Assembly: GCA_913778205.1 (NCBI GenBank)
Contig: CAJYUW010000042.1
Location: forward strand, 1 to 64,000
Direction of reading: 5' to 3'
Source of the DNA: an uncultured Curtobacterium sp.
Lineage (GTDB): Bacteria > Actinomycetota > Actinomycetes > Actinomycetales > Microbacteriaceae
DNA: 64,000 nucleotides
Shown here: positions 11,077 to 21,266 of the stretch, in pieces
Position numbering within the stretch: the first letter of the stretch is position 1
Layout of the letters: every line of letters starts with the position of its first letter
Notes under the pieces: model-generated
Seen by the model: only the letters and a program-made list of their open reading frames with translations
Database searches by the model: none
What the model was told of the DNA's origin: nothing
Program-made: the position numbers and the translations under genes

Positions 11077-13200
11077 CTACTCCTGGTGGCCGTTGTGCTG
11101 CCCGCCGGTCGTGGGGACCGACTTCTGCACCTGGACCAGGAACTCGACGTTCGACTGCGTCTCCTTGAGGTTCCGCAGCACGATCTCGAGCGCCTGCTGC
11201 GGGTCGAGCCCGGCGAGGGCCCGACGGAGGCGCCACGTGATCTTGACCTCGTCGGCGGAGAGCAGCTGCTCCTCGCGGCGGGTGCCGGACGCGTTGACGT
11301 CGACGGCCGGGAAGATCCGCTTGTCGGCGAGGTGCCGGTTGAGACGGAGCTCCATGTTCCCGGTGCCCTTGAACTCCTCGAAGATGACCTCGTCCATCTT
11401 GGAGCCGGTCTCGACGAGCGCCGTCGCGAGGATGGTCAGCGAGCCGCCGTCCTCGATGTTGCGCGCGGCGCCGAAGAAGCGCTTCGGCGGGTACAGCGCT
11501 GCCGAGTCGACACCACCGGAGAGCACGCGGCCCGAGGCCGGCGTCGCCAGGTTGTAGGCGCGACCGAGGCGCGTGATGGAGTCGAGCAGCACGACGACGT
11601 CGTGACCGAGCTCCACGAGGCGCTTCGCCCGCTCGATGGCGAGCTCGGCGACGGTGGTGTGGTCCTCCGCCGGGCGGTCGAAGGTCGAGGCGATGACCTC
11701 GCCCTTCACCGAGCGCTGCATGTCGGTGACCTCTTCGGGCCGCTCGTCGACGAGGACGACCATGAGGTGCGCCTCGGGGTTGTTCTTCGCGATCGCGTTG
11801 GCGATGGCCTGCAGCACGACGGTCTTGCCGGCCTTGGGCGGCGAGACGATGAGGCCGCGCTGGCCCTTGCCGATCGGCGACACGAGGTCGATGATCCGCG
11901 TCGAGAGCTTCTGCGGCTCGGTCTCGAGGCGCAGGCGCTCGTTCGGGTACAGCGGCGTGAGGTCGGAGAAGTCCTTGCGGGCAGCGGCCTCGTCGGCGGT
12001 CTGGCCGTTGACGGTGTCCACCTTGACGAGCGCGTTGTACTTCTGCCGGCTCTGCTGCTCGCCGCCCTGGGGCTGCTTGATCGAGCCGACGATCGCGTCG
12101 CCCTTGCGGAGGTGGTACTTCTTCACCTGGCCGAGCGAGACGTAGATGTCGCTCGGGCCGGGCAGGTAGCCGGTCGTCCGCACGAAGGCGTAGTTGTCGA
12201 GGACGTCGAGGATGCCGGCGATCGGGATGAGGACGTCGTCCTCGGTGACCTCGGGCTCGACGTCGTCCTGCTGACCGCCACGACCGCGCTTGCGGTCTCG
12301 TTGGCGACGGCTGCGGCCCTCGCCCTCGTTCTGCGCGTCCTGCTGCGGGCCGTTGCCGTTCTGGCCGCCCTGCTTCTGCTGGCCGTTCTGCTGCGCCTGC
12401 TTCTGGTCGTCCTGCTTCTGCTGGCCGTTCTGCTGGCCCTGCTTCTGCTGACCGTTCTGCTGGCCCTGCTTCTGCTGGTCGTCCGCCTTCTGCTGGTCGC
12501 CCTGCTGCTCGCCGTTCTGCGCGGCGTCGGCGTTCTGCCCGCGACCGCGTCCACGACCACGGCTGCGGCGTCCGCGGCGCGAGCCGCCCTCGCCCTGCTG
12601 GTCGCCGGCGTCGCCGGACTCGGTGCCCTGCTCGCCCGCCTGCGTGGCGGAGTCGCCCTGGGCCTCCTGGCCGTCCTGCTGCTGGCCGCGCCCACGACGC
12701 TGGCCGGCGGCCTGCGCCGCCTCCTGCGCGTCCTTCTCGGCGCGGACCTGGTCGAGCCCGGCGAGGAGGTCCTCGGTGCCGGTGTGCCCGTGGTTCTGGT
12801 GGTCGGCTGCCGACGTCGGCGCGGCGTTCACGGTGCCCGCGGAGGAGGCACGGCGCGAGCGACGTGCACGGCCACCGGTGGGCTGGTCGGTCGCCTCGGC
12901 GCCGGCGGCGGCGTCCGCGTCCTGCTGCGCGGCGCGCTCCGGGGCGACCGGCTGCTCGGCGGCGGGCTCGGGCAGCGTCGGCTGCGCCGCGGCCGGCGCC
13001 TCGGCGGCGGGGGTCTCCGGCGCGGCCGCGTCGGTCGATGCGGGACGCTTGTCCTCGATGGTGGCGATGAGGTCGCCCTTGCGCATCTTCGAGAGGCCCG
13101 TGATGCCGAGGGAGGAAGCGATCCGCTGGAGCTCCGGGAGTCGGAGGGCGCGCAGGTCGCTGGGGATCTCCACCGGGGTGGAGTCGTTGACGTTCGTCAA
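11077..13200 (-). CDS. rho: Transcription termination factor Rho with long Q/N-rich insertion
   Basis: Hexameric RNA-dependent ATPase/helicase that ends transcription. The 707 residues comprise an N-terminal Rho_N helix-extension-helix (LPELQRIASSLGITGLSKMR), a disordered basic and acidic region, the RNA-binding cold-shock-like domain, and the RecA-type motor with P-loop SPPKAGKT and DERPEEVTDM. Actinobacterial Rho proteins usually carry an insertion, but here residues about 218-292 hold repeats of a 9-residue unit (KQGQQNGQQ) flanked by RGRGRGRG. The 163-base upstream spacer should contain its promoter; no other feature is visible there. Confidence 0.97.
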   Translation of the reverse strand: MTNVNDSTPVEIPSDLRALRLPELQRIASSLGITGLSKMRKGDLIATIEDKRPASTDAAAPETPAAEAPAAAQPTLPEPAAEQPVAPERAAQQDADAAAGAEATDQPTGGRARRSRRASSAGTVNAAPTSAADHQNHGHTGTEDLLAGLDQVRAEKDAQEAAQAAGQRRGRGQQQDGQEAQGDSATQAGEQGTESGDAGDQQGEGGSRRGRRSRGRGRGRGQNADAAQNGEQQGDQQKADDQQKQGQQNGQQKQGQQNGQQKQDDQKQAQQNGQQKQGGQNGNGPQQDAQNEGEGRSRRQRDRKRGRGGQQDDVEPEVTEDDVLIPIAGILDVLDNYAFVRTTGYLPGPSDIYVSLGQVKKYHLRKGDAIVGSIKQPQGGEQQSRQKYNALVKVDTVNGQTADEAAARKDFSDLTPLYPNERLRLETEPQKLSTRIIDLVSPIGKGQRGLIVSPPKAGKTVVLQAIANAIAKNNPEAHLMVVLVDERPEEVTDMQRSVKGEVIASTFDRPAEDHTTVAELAIERAKRLVELGHDVVVLLDSITRLGRAYNLATPASGRVLSGGVDSAALYPPKRFFGAARNIEDGGSLTILATALVETGSKMDEVIFEEFKGTGNMELRLNRHLADKRIFPAVDVNASGTRREEQLLSADEVKITWRLRRALAGLDPQQALEIVLRNLKETQSNVEFLVQVQKSVPTTGGQHNGHQE

Positions 13201-13363
13201 GGTCGGTGTTTCCTTTCGAACCGCAGAACGCGGAGAGTTTCCACCGCCCCGGATGCACAGGGGTGCACTGACCGTCGCTCAGACGACGGACCGGGAAACG
13301 GTGATCAGAAAGAGAGTGCCCCCGCGCACCGGACCCTGCACCGGCGAGGATCGTTCCTGCTGC

Positions 13364-14359
13364 CTATGCGGGATCGGCATGGAGCGCCGAGTGCGCTGCC
13401 ACTGTAGCACCACCCAGGTCCACGGCCAGCATGAGCGGCCGCCACTCCGACTCCGCGTGTCGCGCCATCAGGTCGGCGGCCGTGAGCCGCTGCGCCGGGT
13501 CGCTGCCGAGCACGAGCAGGCTCGGCCCGGCCCCGGACACGACGGCGGCGAGGCCGTGCTGGCGCAGCAGGCCGATCAGGGCGTCAGTCTCGGGCATGGC
13601 GCTCGCGCGGTACGACTGGTGGAGCCGGTCCTCGGTCGCGGCCAGCAGGAGCTCCGGGCTCTGGATGAGCGCCGCCACGAGGAGCGCGGACCGCGACACG
13701 TTGAACGCGGCGTCGGCGTGCGGGACGCTCTCGGGCTGGAGCGACCGCGCGAGCTTCGTCGACAGCGTCGAGGTCGGCACGAACACCGCCGGCGCGACAC
13801 CGCGGTGCACGAGCAGCCGCTTGTACGCGGGACCGTCGGCGGTCATCCACGCGATCGTCAGGCCGCCGAACAGCGCCGGCGCGACGTTGTCCGGGTGCCC
13901 CTCCATCTCGGTGGCGAGGGTCAGGAGCGTCGAGGCGTCGAGGTCGACGACCCCGTCGAGGAGACCCCGCGCCGCCATCAGGCCGGCGACGATCGCCGCC
14001 GCGGAGGACCCGAGGCCGCGGCCGTGCGGGATCGCGTTGACGGCGTGCAGATCCAGCCCCGGCTGCTCGGTGACACCACCGGCGGCGAGTCCGCGACGGA
14101 CCGCCTGCACGACGAGGTTCGAGTCGTCGGTGGCGACCTCGCCGGCGCCGACGCCCTCGACCGTCACCGTCGCGCCGGGCTCGGGCCGGACGCGGACGAC
14201 CACCTCGTCGTAGAGCGAGAGCGCGAGCCCGAGCGAGTCGAACCCGGGGCCGAGGTTGGCCGACGTCGCGGGGACGCGCACCCGTACCGCCCGTCCGGCC
14301 GGTACAGCGTGCGAGGCGGTCGTGCCCTCCCCCGGTCCGGACGAACGGACGGCGCTCAC
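13364..14359 (-). CDS. thrB: Homoserine kinase
   Basis: GHMP-family kinase (331 aa) that phosphorylates homoserine with ATP before threonine synthase. Motif 1 [18 protein letters not shown] is near the N-terminus, and the ATP-binding glycine-rich loop is [13 protein letters not shown]. The C-terminal GHMP motif contains [12 protein letters not shown]. The GTG at 14359 is chosen because it overlaps the thrC stop (GTGA); upstream in-frame codons read through thrC. The last gene of the lysA-hom-thrC-thrB group. Confidence 0.95.
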   Translation of the reverse strand: MSAVRSSGPGEGTTASHAVPAGRAVRVRVPATSANLGPGFDSLGLALSLYDEVVVRVRPEPGATVTVEGVGAGEVATDDSNLVVQAVRRGLAAGGVTEQPGLDLHAVNAIPHGRGLGSSAAAIVAGLMAARGLLDGVVDLDASTLLTLATEMEGHPDNVAPALFGGLTIAWMTADGPAYKRLLVHRGVAPAVFVPTSTLSTKLARSLQPESVPHADAAFNVSRSALLVAALIQSPELLLAATEDRLHQSYRASAMPETDALIGLLRQHGLAAVVSGAGPSLLVLGSDPAQRLTAADLMARHAESEWRPLMLAVDLGGATVAAHSALHADPA

Positions 14360-15435
14360 TCGGCGCCGACCAGTCCGAGCACGTCCGCGACGGAACGGGT
14401 GTCGACGGGCACGACGGTCGGCTCGACCTGGCCGCCGTCCTCGGTGCGCAGGGCCCACTGCGGGTCCTTCAGGCCGTGACCGGTGACCGTGATGACGACC
14501 TTCGCGCCCTTGCCGACCACGCCGGCGTCCGCACGCTCGAGCAGCCCGGCGACCCCGATCGCGGAGGCCGGCTCGACGAACACGCCGACCTCGGCGGAGA
14601 GGATGTGGTGCGCCGCGAGGATCGCCTCGTCGGAGATCGCGCCGAAGTAGCCGTCGGTCTCGTCGCGCGCCTCGAGGGCGTACTGCCACGACGCGGGGTT
14701 GCCGATCCGGATCGCCGACGCGATGGTCTCGGGCTTCGGGACGACCTCGCCGCGGACGATCGGGGCCGAGCCCGCCGCCTGGAACCCGAACATGCGCGGG
14801 AGCTTCGAGGACCGTCCGGCCGCGACGTCCTCGCGGTAACCACGGGAGTACGCCGTGTAGTTGCCGGCGTTGCCGACGGGCAGGAAGTGGAAGTCCGGTG
14901 CGTCGCCCAGCACGTCGACGACCTCGAACGCGGCGGTCTTCTGGCCCTCGATGCGGTCGTTGTTCACCGAGTTGACGAGGTGCACCGGGTAGTTCGCCGC
15001 GAGGTCACGGGCGATGTCGAGGCAGTCGTCGAAGTTGCCCTGCACCTGGAGCAGCTGGCCGTCGTGCGCGATCGCCTGGCTGAGCTTGCCCATCGCGATC
15101 TTGCCCTCGGGCACGAGCACCGCCGCGGTGATGCCCGCGTGCGTGGCGTAGGCGGCGGCCGAGGCGCTCGTGTTGCCGGTCGACGCGCAGATGACGGCCT
15201 TCGCCCCGTGCTCCACCGCCTTCGAGATCGCCATCGTCATGCCGCGGTCCTTGAAGGAACCGGTCGGGTTCATTCCCTCGAACTTGACGTAGACGTCCGC
15301 GCCGGTGCGCTCGGAGAGACGTCGCGCCGGGATGAGCGGGGTGCCGCCCTCGCCGAGGGTGACGACGGGCGTCGCCTCGGTGACGTCGAGACGGTCGGCG
15401 TACTCGCGCAGGACTCCCTGCCACTGGTGGGCCAT
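14356..15435 (-). CDS. thrC: Threonine synthase
   Basis: PLP enzyme converting O-phosphohomoserine to threonine. The PLP-binding lysine is in [12 protein letters not shown], about residue 60, and the phosphate-binding and serine-rich loop is [15 protein letters not shown]. Length is 359 aa, the short bacterial type. The ATG at 15435 has a strong ribosome-binding site (AAAAGGGGAGCC) 5-6 bases upstream. It overlaps thrB by 4 bases and follows hom by 61 bases. Confidence 0.96.
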   Translation of the reverse strand: MAHQWQGVLREYADRLDVTEATPVVTLGEGGTPLIPARRLSERTGADVYVKFEGMNPTGSFKDRGMTMAISKAVEHGAKAVICASTGNTSASAAAYATHAGITAAVLVPEGKIAMGKLSQAIAHDGQLLQVQGNFDDCLDIARDLAANYPVHLVNSVNNDRIEGQKTAAFEVVDVLGDAPDFHFLPVGNAGNYTAYSRGYREDVAAGRSSKLPRMFGFQAAGSAPIVRGEVVPKPETIASAIRIGNPASWQYALEARDETDGYFGAISDEAILAAHHILSAEVGVFVEPASAIGVAGLLERADAGVVGKGAKVVITVTGHGLKDPQWALRTEDGGQVEPTVVPVDTRSVADVLGLVGAE

Positions 15436-15496
15436 CAGGCTCCCCTTTTGTATCGGTGTGCTGTTCGGGTGCGTGGGTGCGAGGTCGTTCCGCGGC

Positions 15497-16861
15497 TCAG
15501 GCGCCGACGACCCGCAGCACGCTGGTGATCTCGGCGACGACGTCCTCGTTCCGGAGCGCCACCACGGTGTCGGCGAGGTCGGACTCGCGCGCCAGGTGGG
15601 TGCCGATGACGAGCGTCGCGGTCGCACCGGTGCGGTCGGCACCGGGAGCGTCCGTCTGCAGCGCACTGGTCTGTTCGACCGTCTCCACGCTGACGCCGTG
15701 CTTGGCGAGCACGCCGGCGACGGTCGACAGGACACCGGGGGCGTCCGCGACGTGCAGCGTGATCTGGTAGCGGGTGCGCACGGTCCCGATCGGGAACACG
15801 GGCAGGTCCGCCTGGGTCGACTCGGCGACGCCTGGGCCGCCGATGACGTGTCGGCGCGCGGCGGACACGAGGTCGCCGAGGACGGCCGACGCCGTCTCGA
15901 CGCCGCCGGCGCCCGCGCCGTAGAACATGAGGTCGCCCGCGGCCTCGGCCTCGACGAACACGGCGTTCTTCGCGCCGTGCACGCTCGCGAGCGGGTGCGA
16001 CTCGGGAACGAGGGCCGGGTAGACCCGTGCGGAGACGCCCTCGCGGCCGTCCTCGTCGGTCAGGCGCTCGGCCGTCGCGAGGATCTTCACCACGTAGCCG
16101 GCCTTCCGCGCGGCACGGACCTGGTCGATCGTGATCGCGGTGATGCCCTCGCGGTGCACGGCGACGAGCGGCACCGAGGTGTGGAACGCGAGCGAGGCGA
16201 GGATCGCGGCCTTCTGCGCGGCGTCGTACCCCTCGACGTCCGCGGTCGGGTCGGCCTCGGCGTACCCGAGCTCCGTGGCGGTCGCGAGCGCGTCCTCGAA
16301 GGTCGCGCCCTTGCGGTCCATGAGGTCGAGGATGAAGTTCGTGGTGCCGTTGACGATGCCCATGATGCGCACGATGCGGTCGCCGGCGAGCGAGTCGTGC
16401 AACGGACGGATGATCGGGATCGCGCCGGCGACGGCGGCCTCGTAGTACAGCTGGGCGCCGACCTGCTCCGCCGCGGCGAAGAGCTCCGGGCCGTGCGTCG
16501 CGAGCAGCGCCTTGTTGCCGGTGACGACGTCGGCGCCGGACTGGAGCGCCTGGAGGACGAGCGTCCGCGCGGGCTCTATGCCGCCGATGAGCTCGACCAC
16601 GATGTCGGCGCCGAGGATCAGCGACTCGGCGTCGGTCGTGAAGAGCTCCTTCGGCAGGTCCACGTCCCGCTGCGCCTCGGTGTCGCGGACCGCGATGCCG
16701 ACGAGCTCCAGACCGGCCCCGGCGCGGGAGGCGAGCTCGTCGCCGTGCTCGAGGAGGAGCCGTGCCACCTGCGACCCGACCGAGCCGGCTCCGAGCAGGG
16801 CGACGCGGACGTTGCGGTATTCGATCATCTGGTGGTGGGTCCTGTCGTTCGGGGGTGTCAC
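15497..16861 (-). CDS. hom: Homoserine dehydrogenase
   Basis: NAD(P)H-dependent enzyme reducing aspartate semialdehyde to homoserine, the branch point to threonine and methionine. It has an N-terminal Rossmann motif ([17 protein letters not shown]), the catalytic-domain segment [12 protein letters not shown], and a C-terminal ACT domain ([17 protein letters not shown]) that in this family mediates threonine feedback inhibition. The GTG at 16861 overlaps the lysA stop (GTGA); the ATG at 16828, before IEYRNVRV, is an equally plausible start. Confidence 0.96.
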   Translation of the reverse strand: MTPPNDRTHHQMIEYRNVRVALLGAGSVGSQVARLLLEHGDELASRAGAGLELVGIAVRDTEAQRDVDLPKELFTTDAESLILGADIVVELIGGIEPARTLVLQALQSGADVVTGNKALLATHGPELFAAAEQVGAQLYYEAAVAGAIPIIRPLHDSLAGDRIVRIMGIVNGTTNFILDLMDRKGATFEDALATATELGYAEADPTADVEGYDAAQKAAILASLAFHTSVPLVAVHREGITAITIDQVRAARKAGYVVKILATAERLTDEDGREGVSARVYPALVPESHPLASVHGAKNAVFVEAEAAGDLMFYGAGAGGVETASAVLGDLVSAARRHVIGGPGVAESTQADLPVFPIGTVRTRYQITLHVADAPGVLSTVAGVLAKHGVSVETVEQTSALQTDAPGADRTGATATLVIGTHLARESDLADTVVALRNEDVVAEITSVLRVVGA

Positions 16862-18471
16862 CGGGCGGGTTCGGGGACGATCCCGGTGTCGCGGGCGAGC
16901 AGGTCGTCGATCGACTCGCCCCGGACGAGGATACGGGCTGCGCCGTCCGCGACCGCGACGACCGGCGGGCGACCGACGTGGTTGTAGTTGCTCGCGAGGC
17001 TCCAGCAGTATGCGCCGGTCGCGGCGACGGCGAGCACGTCGCCCCGGTGGACGTCACCGGGGAGGTACTCGTCGCTCACGACGACGTCCCCGCTCTCGCA
17101 GTGCTTGCCGACGACGCGCGTGAGGATCGCGGGCGCGTCGGACGCGCGGGCAAGACGGGCCGTGTAGTCGGCGCCGTAGAGCGCGGGCCGGGCGTTGTCG
17201 CTCATGCCGCCGTCGACGGACACGTACGTGCGGGTCGCGGCGCGGGCGGTCGGTGCGTCGGCGGCGACGGCGTCGTCCCCGGTGGCGAGCACCCGCTCGG
17301 TCGGCTCCCCCACGAGCGAGCCGCTGTCGCCGGGGACGGCATCGGGTCCGGGCGTGGCATCGGGTCCGGTCGCGGCACCCGACCCGGGCGCGCCGTCGGC
17401 GCCGTGCGCGGCGCCGGCCCCGTGCGCGGCGCCGGTCCCGGGCGCCGTCGCGTCGTCGAGCTCCAGCGTGACGGGCTTGACCGTGCCGACCGAGTACAGC
17501 GTGATGCCGGCGGGCCCGACGATGTACCGGCCGGGCTCGACCGCGATCTCCGGCACCGGGATGGACCGCTCGGCGCAGGCCTCGGCGACGATCGTCGCGA
17601 GGGCCTCGGCGACGTCCTCGGGCGCGAAGGCGGCGTCCGCCTCGGTGTAGTCGATGCCCAACCCGCCGCCGAGGTTGAGCTCCGGCACCGGTCCGGTCGC
17701 CGCGAGGGCGGCGTGGACGTCCATCAGGCGCCTGGCGGCCTCTCGGAAGCCGGAGTCGTCGAAGATCTGCGAGCCGATGTGCGAGTGCAGGCCGACGAAC
17801 GCGAGCGACGGCTCGGCGCGGACCTCGGCGGCCGCCTGCTCGGCCTCGTTCAACGGGATCCCGAACTTCTGGTCCTCGCGGGCGGTCGCGAGGTACTCGT
17901 GCGTCGAGGCGTGCACGCCGCTGTTGATCCGGATCCGGACACGCTGCACGACGCCGGCGTCCGCGGCGGCACGGGCGACGCGCTGCACCTCCTCGTGGCT
18001 GTCGAGGACGATCGTGCCGACGCCGACCGCGACCGCGCGGGCGATCTCGGCATCGGACTTGTCGTTGCCGTGGAAGCCGAGCATCGCCGGGTCGACCCCG
18101 CCGGCCAGGGCGACCGCGAGCTCCCCGCCGGTGCAGACGTCGACGCGGAGGTCCGCCGCGGCCATCCACGCCGCGACCTGGGTCGTCAGGAACGCCTTGC
18201 CCGCGTAGTAGACGTGCGCACGGGTGCCGATGCGGCCGAAGGCGTCGGCGAACGCGGTCCGGACCCGCGCGGCGCGGGCCTGCACGTCGCGCTCGTCGAC
18301 GACGTAGAGCGGCGTGCCGAACCGAGCGACGAGGTCGCCGGCGGTGATCCCGCCCACGGCGAGCTCGCCGTCGTCCGTCCGGGTCGCGGACGCGGGCCAG
18401 ATGCGCGCGGGCAGCGCAGAGGGGTCCGTCGGGAACCGCAGCCGCGGCGGGGCAAGGGGGTTCTCGCTCAC
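16858..18471 (-). CDS. lysA: Diaminopimelate decarboxylase with low-complexity insertion
   Basis: PLP enzyme making L-lysine from meso-diaminopimelate. PLP lysine K92 lies in YYAGKAFLTTQ; HIGSQI, EPGRYIVGPAG and the C-terminal active-site cysteine in GKHCESGDVV are intact. At 537 aa it is longer than usual. Residues about 337-410, between VKPVTLELDD and TYVSVDGGMSDN, form an Ala/Gly/Pro/Asp-rich stretch with repeated GAAHGA and GPDATPG units absent from typical LysA proteins. Flanking core sequence is normal, so the enzyme is probably active with a surface loop. Confidence 0.94.
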   Translation of the reverse strand: MSENPLAPPRLRFPTDPSALPARIWPASATRTDDGELAVGGITAGDLVARFGTPLYVVDERDVQARAARVRTAFADAFGRIGTRAHVYYAGKAFLTTQVAAWMAAADLRVDVCTGGELAVALAGGVDPAMLGFHGNDKSDAEIARAVAVGVGTIVLDSHEEVQRVARAAADAGVVQRVRIRINSGVHASTHEYLATAREDQKFGIPLNEAEQAAAEVRAEPSLAFVGLHSHIGSQIFDDSGFREAARRLMDVHAALAATGPVPELNLGGGLGIDYTEADAAFAPEDVAEALATIVAEACAERSIPVPEIAVEPGRYIVGPAGITLYSVGTVKPVTLELDDATAPGTGAAHGAGAAHGADGAPGSGAATGPDATPGPDAVPGDSGSLVGEPTERVLATGDDAVAADAPTARAATRTYVSVDGGMSDNARPALYGADYTARLARASDAPAILTRVVGKHCESGDVVVSDEYLPGDVHRGDVLAVAATGAYCWSLASNYNHVGRPPVVAVADGAARILVRGESIDDLLARDTGIVPEPAR

Positions 18472-18489
18472 GGGACCCGATCCTACCGA

Positions 18490-18512
18490 GCCGCCACGGG
18501 CCTCCCGTCCGG
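18490..18512 (-). repeat. Half-copy of the 55-bp dispersed palindromic element
   Basis: The minus strand reads GGACGGGAGGCCCGTGGCGG, close to the left arm of the element at 34600. It fills the short gap between the DUF2993 gene and lysA. Confidence 0.6.
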
Positions 18513-18514
18513 TG

Positions 18515-19270
18515 TTACGAGCAGGACCCCACCGACCGCAGCCCGGTCTCGCTGAGCGGCAGCGAGTCCGCGGTCACGCGGACGGTCGCCTGCTCCGCCG
18601 TGATGTCGAGGTCGCGCACCGCGAGCTGGGACGGCAGGAAGCGTGCCGTGCAGACCTCGACCGGGACGTTCGTGACGCCGGGGATCGAGTCGACCTTGAG
18701 GCCGAGGGACGAGTTCGTGATCCGGACGCTCTGCGGGGTGATCGTGACGCCCTTGCCGTCCGACTGCGCCACGACGTCCCCGCGCGCCGCGTAGCTGATG
18801 TCGTAGCCGAGCACGGCCGTGGAGCCGGAGAGCTCGACACCGCCGTCGACAAGCCGGAGCCGGTCGAACAGCGGGCTGTACTTCGCGAGGTCCTTGATGC
18901 TGCCCGCGGCGAGGGTGACGGTGCCGTCGACGTCGCGCACGTCGCCCGTGCCGTCGACGGGGACGTCGTGCGCGGTGACGTCAGCGGCGAGCGGGACGCC
19001 GTCGACGGTGATGCGCTCGGACGTGATCTCCACCCGGTCGAGCGTGCCGCTGACGAGCTGCGGGATGACGATGCCCTCGGCGTGGGCCTCGACCTGGCCG
19101 GTCGTGCCCTCGGGGAGCGCCTGCTCGACCTGCTCCGCGATGATGCGGTCGACGACCCCGCGGAGGACGAACTCGGCGACCACCACGAGGGCGGCGAGCA
19201 CGACGAGCACGACGACGAGGACGATCGGCCAGCGGCGGCGCTTCGGGCGGGCGGCGGGGGCGGCGGTCAT
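18515..19270 (-). CDS. DUF2993 (LmeA-like) envelope protein
   Basis: A 251-residue protein with a short basic N-terminus, one transmembrane or signal-anchor helix (IVLVVVLVVLAALVVVAEFV) and an extracytoplasmic domain of repeated beta-strand patterns (LSGTLDRVEITSERI, SVRITNSSLGLKVDSI) typical of DUF2993. Characterised family members such as mycobacterial LmeA bind phosphoinositides and support lipoglycan synthesis; that role here is inference. The ATG at 19270 is chosen because codons upstream are repetitive DNA. One C-terminal and one internal cysteine could pair. Confidence 0.75.
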   Translation of the reverse strand: MTAAPAARPKRRRWPIVLVVVLVVLAALVVVAEFVLRGVVDRIIAEQVEQALPEGTTGQVEAHAEGIVIPQLVSGTLDRVEITSERITVDGVPLAADVTAHDVPVDGTGDVRDVDGTVTLAAGSIKDLAKYSPLFDRLRLVDGGVELSGSTAVLGYDISYAARGDVVAQSDGKGVTITPQSVRITNSSLGLKVDSIPGVTNVPVEVCTARFLPSQLAVRDLDITAEQATVRVTADSLPLSETGLRSVGSCS

Positions 19271-19432
19271 GCGTCCCACCCTGCCAGCACCCACCCTCAG
19301 CCTGCCTGGAGGCGCGGCGTGCACCCGGTGGGCGTCCGTCGCGGGTGCGCTGGGTGCGTCGGGCGCGCTGAGCGCGGTGGGCGCGGTGGGCGCGGTGGGC
19401 GCGGGGCGCGGCGCGCGCCGCGATCTGCGTCC

Positions 19433-19492
19433 GCACAACCAAAGACACTCGGCGCCACGGTTCCGCGTGGCGCCGAGTGTCTTTGGTTGTGC
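19433..19492. terminator. Long perfect hairpin with conserved CACAACCAAAG ends
   Basis: Two 27-base arms (19433-19459 and 19466-19492) are perfectly complementary around a 6-base loop. The outer part GCACAACCAAAGACAC recurs in the hairpin at 62596-62653 with a different inner stem. It lies 46 bases after the argS stop, within a 267-base spacer that otherwise contains only GC-rich repeats. A bidirectional terminator role is likely from position; the conserved ends suggest a repeat family rather than an ordinary terminator. Confidence 0.7.
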
Positions 19493-19537
19493 ACAACAGG
19501 GGACGCCACGGCAGCGCGCCGCAGCACCGTGTCAGCG

Positions 19538-21208
19538 CTACATGCGCTCGGGCGCGCTCACCCCGAGGAGGCCCAGGCCGTTGCGGATGACCTGGCCGGT
19601 GGCGTCGTTCAGCCAGAGGCGCGTGCGGTGGAGGTCCGTCACGGCCTCGTCCCCGAGCGGCGTCACGCGGCAGGAGTCGTACCAGCGGTGGTACAGCCCG
19701 GCGAGCTGCTCGGTGTAGCGCGCGATGCGGTGCGGCTCGCGGAGCTCCGCCGCCTGCCGGACGACCCGCGGGTACTCGGCGAGGGCCCCGACGAGGGTGC
19801 TCTCGGACTCGTGCGTCAGGAGCGAGGCGTCGAACGCGGACCGGTCGACCCCGGCCGCGGCGGCGTTGCGGGCCACCGACTGCGTGCGGGCGTGGGCGTA
19901 CTGCACGTAGAAGACCGGGTTGTCGTTGGTCCGCTTCGTGAGCAGGTCGAGGTCGATGTCGATCGACGTGTCGCTCGCGAACCGCACGAGGGCGTACCGA
20001 CCGGCGTCCACACCGACGGCGTCGACGAGGTCCTCCATCGTGACGATCGTGCCGGCGCGCTTCGACATCCGCATCGGCTCGCCGTCCTTGAGCAGGTTGA
20101 CCATCTGCCCGATGAGGATCTCGAGGTTCGTGCCCGGCTCGTCGCCGAACGCCGCGCACATCGCCATCATCCGGCCGACGTAGCCGTGGTGGTCCGCCCC
20201 GAGCATGATGAGGTTCCGCTCGAACCCGCGCTCGCGCTTGTCGAGGTAGTACGCCAGGTCGCCCGCGATGTACGCCGGCTGGCCGTCGGACTTGATGACC
20301 ACGCGGTCGCGGTCGTCGCCGAAGTCGGTCGTGCGGAGCCACAGGGCCCCCTCGGACTCGTACATCTTGCCGAGGGACTGCAGCCGCTCGATGGCGCGCT
20401 CGACGGCCTTGGACTCGTGCAGCGAGTTCTCGTGGAAGTACACGTCGAAGTCGACGCCGAAGTCGTGCAGCGAGGACTTGATGTCCGCGAACATGAAGTC
20501 GACGCCCTCGCGGCGGAACAGCTCCTGCGCCTCGTCCCGCGGCAGGTCCCGCACGTCCGTGCCTGCAGGCAGCGTGGCGATGACGCGCGCCGCGATCTCG
20601 CCGATGTACGCGCCGCCGTAGCCGTCCTCCGGCGTTGGCTCGCCGAGCGCCGAGGCCACGAGGGACCGCGCGAAGCGGTCGATCTGCGCGCCGTGGTCGT
20701 TGAAGTAGTACTCGCGGGTCACGAGGCCGCCCTGCGCCTCGAACACCCGGGCGAGGCTGTCGCCGACCGCTGCCCAGCGGACGCCGCCCATGTGGATCGG
20801 ACCGGTCGGGTTCGCGGACACGAACTCGAGGTCGATCGTCACACCGTCGTACAGGTCGCCACGACCGAACGCGGAGCCCTCGTCGACGATGGTCCGGGCG
20901 ATCGCGCCGGCTGCGGCCGCATCGAGCGTGATGTTGATGAACCCGGGGCCGGCGACGTCGACCGAGGCCACGCCGTCCAGCTCGGTGAGCTCCCCGGCGA
21001 TCTCCGTCGCGAGCTCGCGCGGGTTCGTCCCGAGCCGCTTCGCCAGCTGCATCGCCGCGTTCGACGCCCAGTCCCCGTGCGCCCGGTTCTTCGGCCGTTC
21101 GAGGGCGGCGTGCTGCTCCTGCACCTCGACGGTGTCCGCCGCGCCTCGTCGCTCCACGATCCCCGTCAGGATCGACAGGTACGCGGCAGAGAGTTCGGCT
21201 GGGGTCAT
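19538..21208 (-). CDS. argS: Arginyl-tRNA synthetase
   Basis: Class I synthetase charging tRNA-Arg. The 556 residues have an N-terminal Add1 domain, the HIGH-type motif within [11 protein letters not shown], the MSKS-type motif within RMSKRAGT, and a DALR C-terminal domain ending SAPERM. ATG at 21208. It heads the minus-strand block with lysA and the threonine genes, as in many actinobacteria; a tRNA-Arg gene lies 0.8 kb upstream. Confidence 0.98.
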   Translation of the reverse strand: MTPAELSAAYLSILTGIVERRGAADTVEVQEQHAALERPKNRAHGDWASNAAMQLAKRLGTNPRELATEIAGELTELDGVASVDVAGPGFINITLDAAAAGAIARTIVDEGSAFGRGDLYDGVTIDLEFVSANPTGPIHMGGVRWAAVGDSLARVFEAQGGLVTREYYFNDHGAQIDRFARSLVASALGEPTPEDGYGGAYIGEIAARVIATLPAGTDVRDLPRDEAQELFRREGVDFMFADIKSSLHDFGVDFDVYFHENSLHESKAVERAIERLQSLGKMYESEGALWLRTTDFGDDRDRVVIKSDGQPAYIAGDLAYYLDKRERGFERNLIMLGADHHGYVGRMMAMCAAFGDEPGTNLEILIGQMVNLLKDGEPMRMSKRAGTIVTMEDLVDAVGVDAGRYALVRFASDTSIDIDLDLLTKRTNDNPVFYVQYAHARTQSVARNAAAAGVDRSAFDASLLTHESESTLVGALAEYPRVVRQAAELREPHRIARYTEQLAGLYHRWYDSCRVTPLGDEAVTDLHRTRLWLNDATGQVIRNGLGLLGVSAPERM

Positions 21209-21224
21209 AGCGGTCGATCCTACC

Positions 21225-21246
21225 GGCGTCCACGGGCCTCCCCGGA
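21225..21246 (-). repeat. Half-copy of the 55-bp dispersed palindromic element
   Basis: The minus strand reads GGGGAGGCCCGTGGACGCC, a diverged left arm, between the divergent argS and lipoprotein starts, where it would overlap promoters. Confidence 0.4.
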
Positions 21247-21266
21247 CGATGCGCCATCATGGCCGG

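Noticed and set aside
10117..13407. Open frame of 1096 codons on the plus strand
   Set aside because: Antisense to prfA and rho; long open frames opposite GC-rich genes are expected from codon bias.
15436..15496. Threonine attenuator or leader peptide before thrC or hom
   Set aside because: The spacers are short (61 bases or overlapping), with no Thr-rich short frame and no alternative hairpins.
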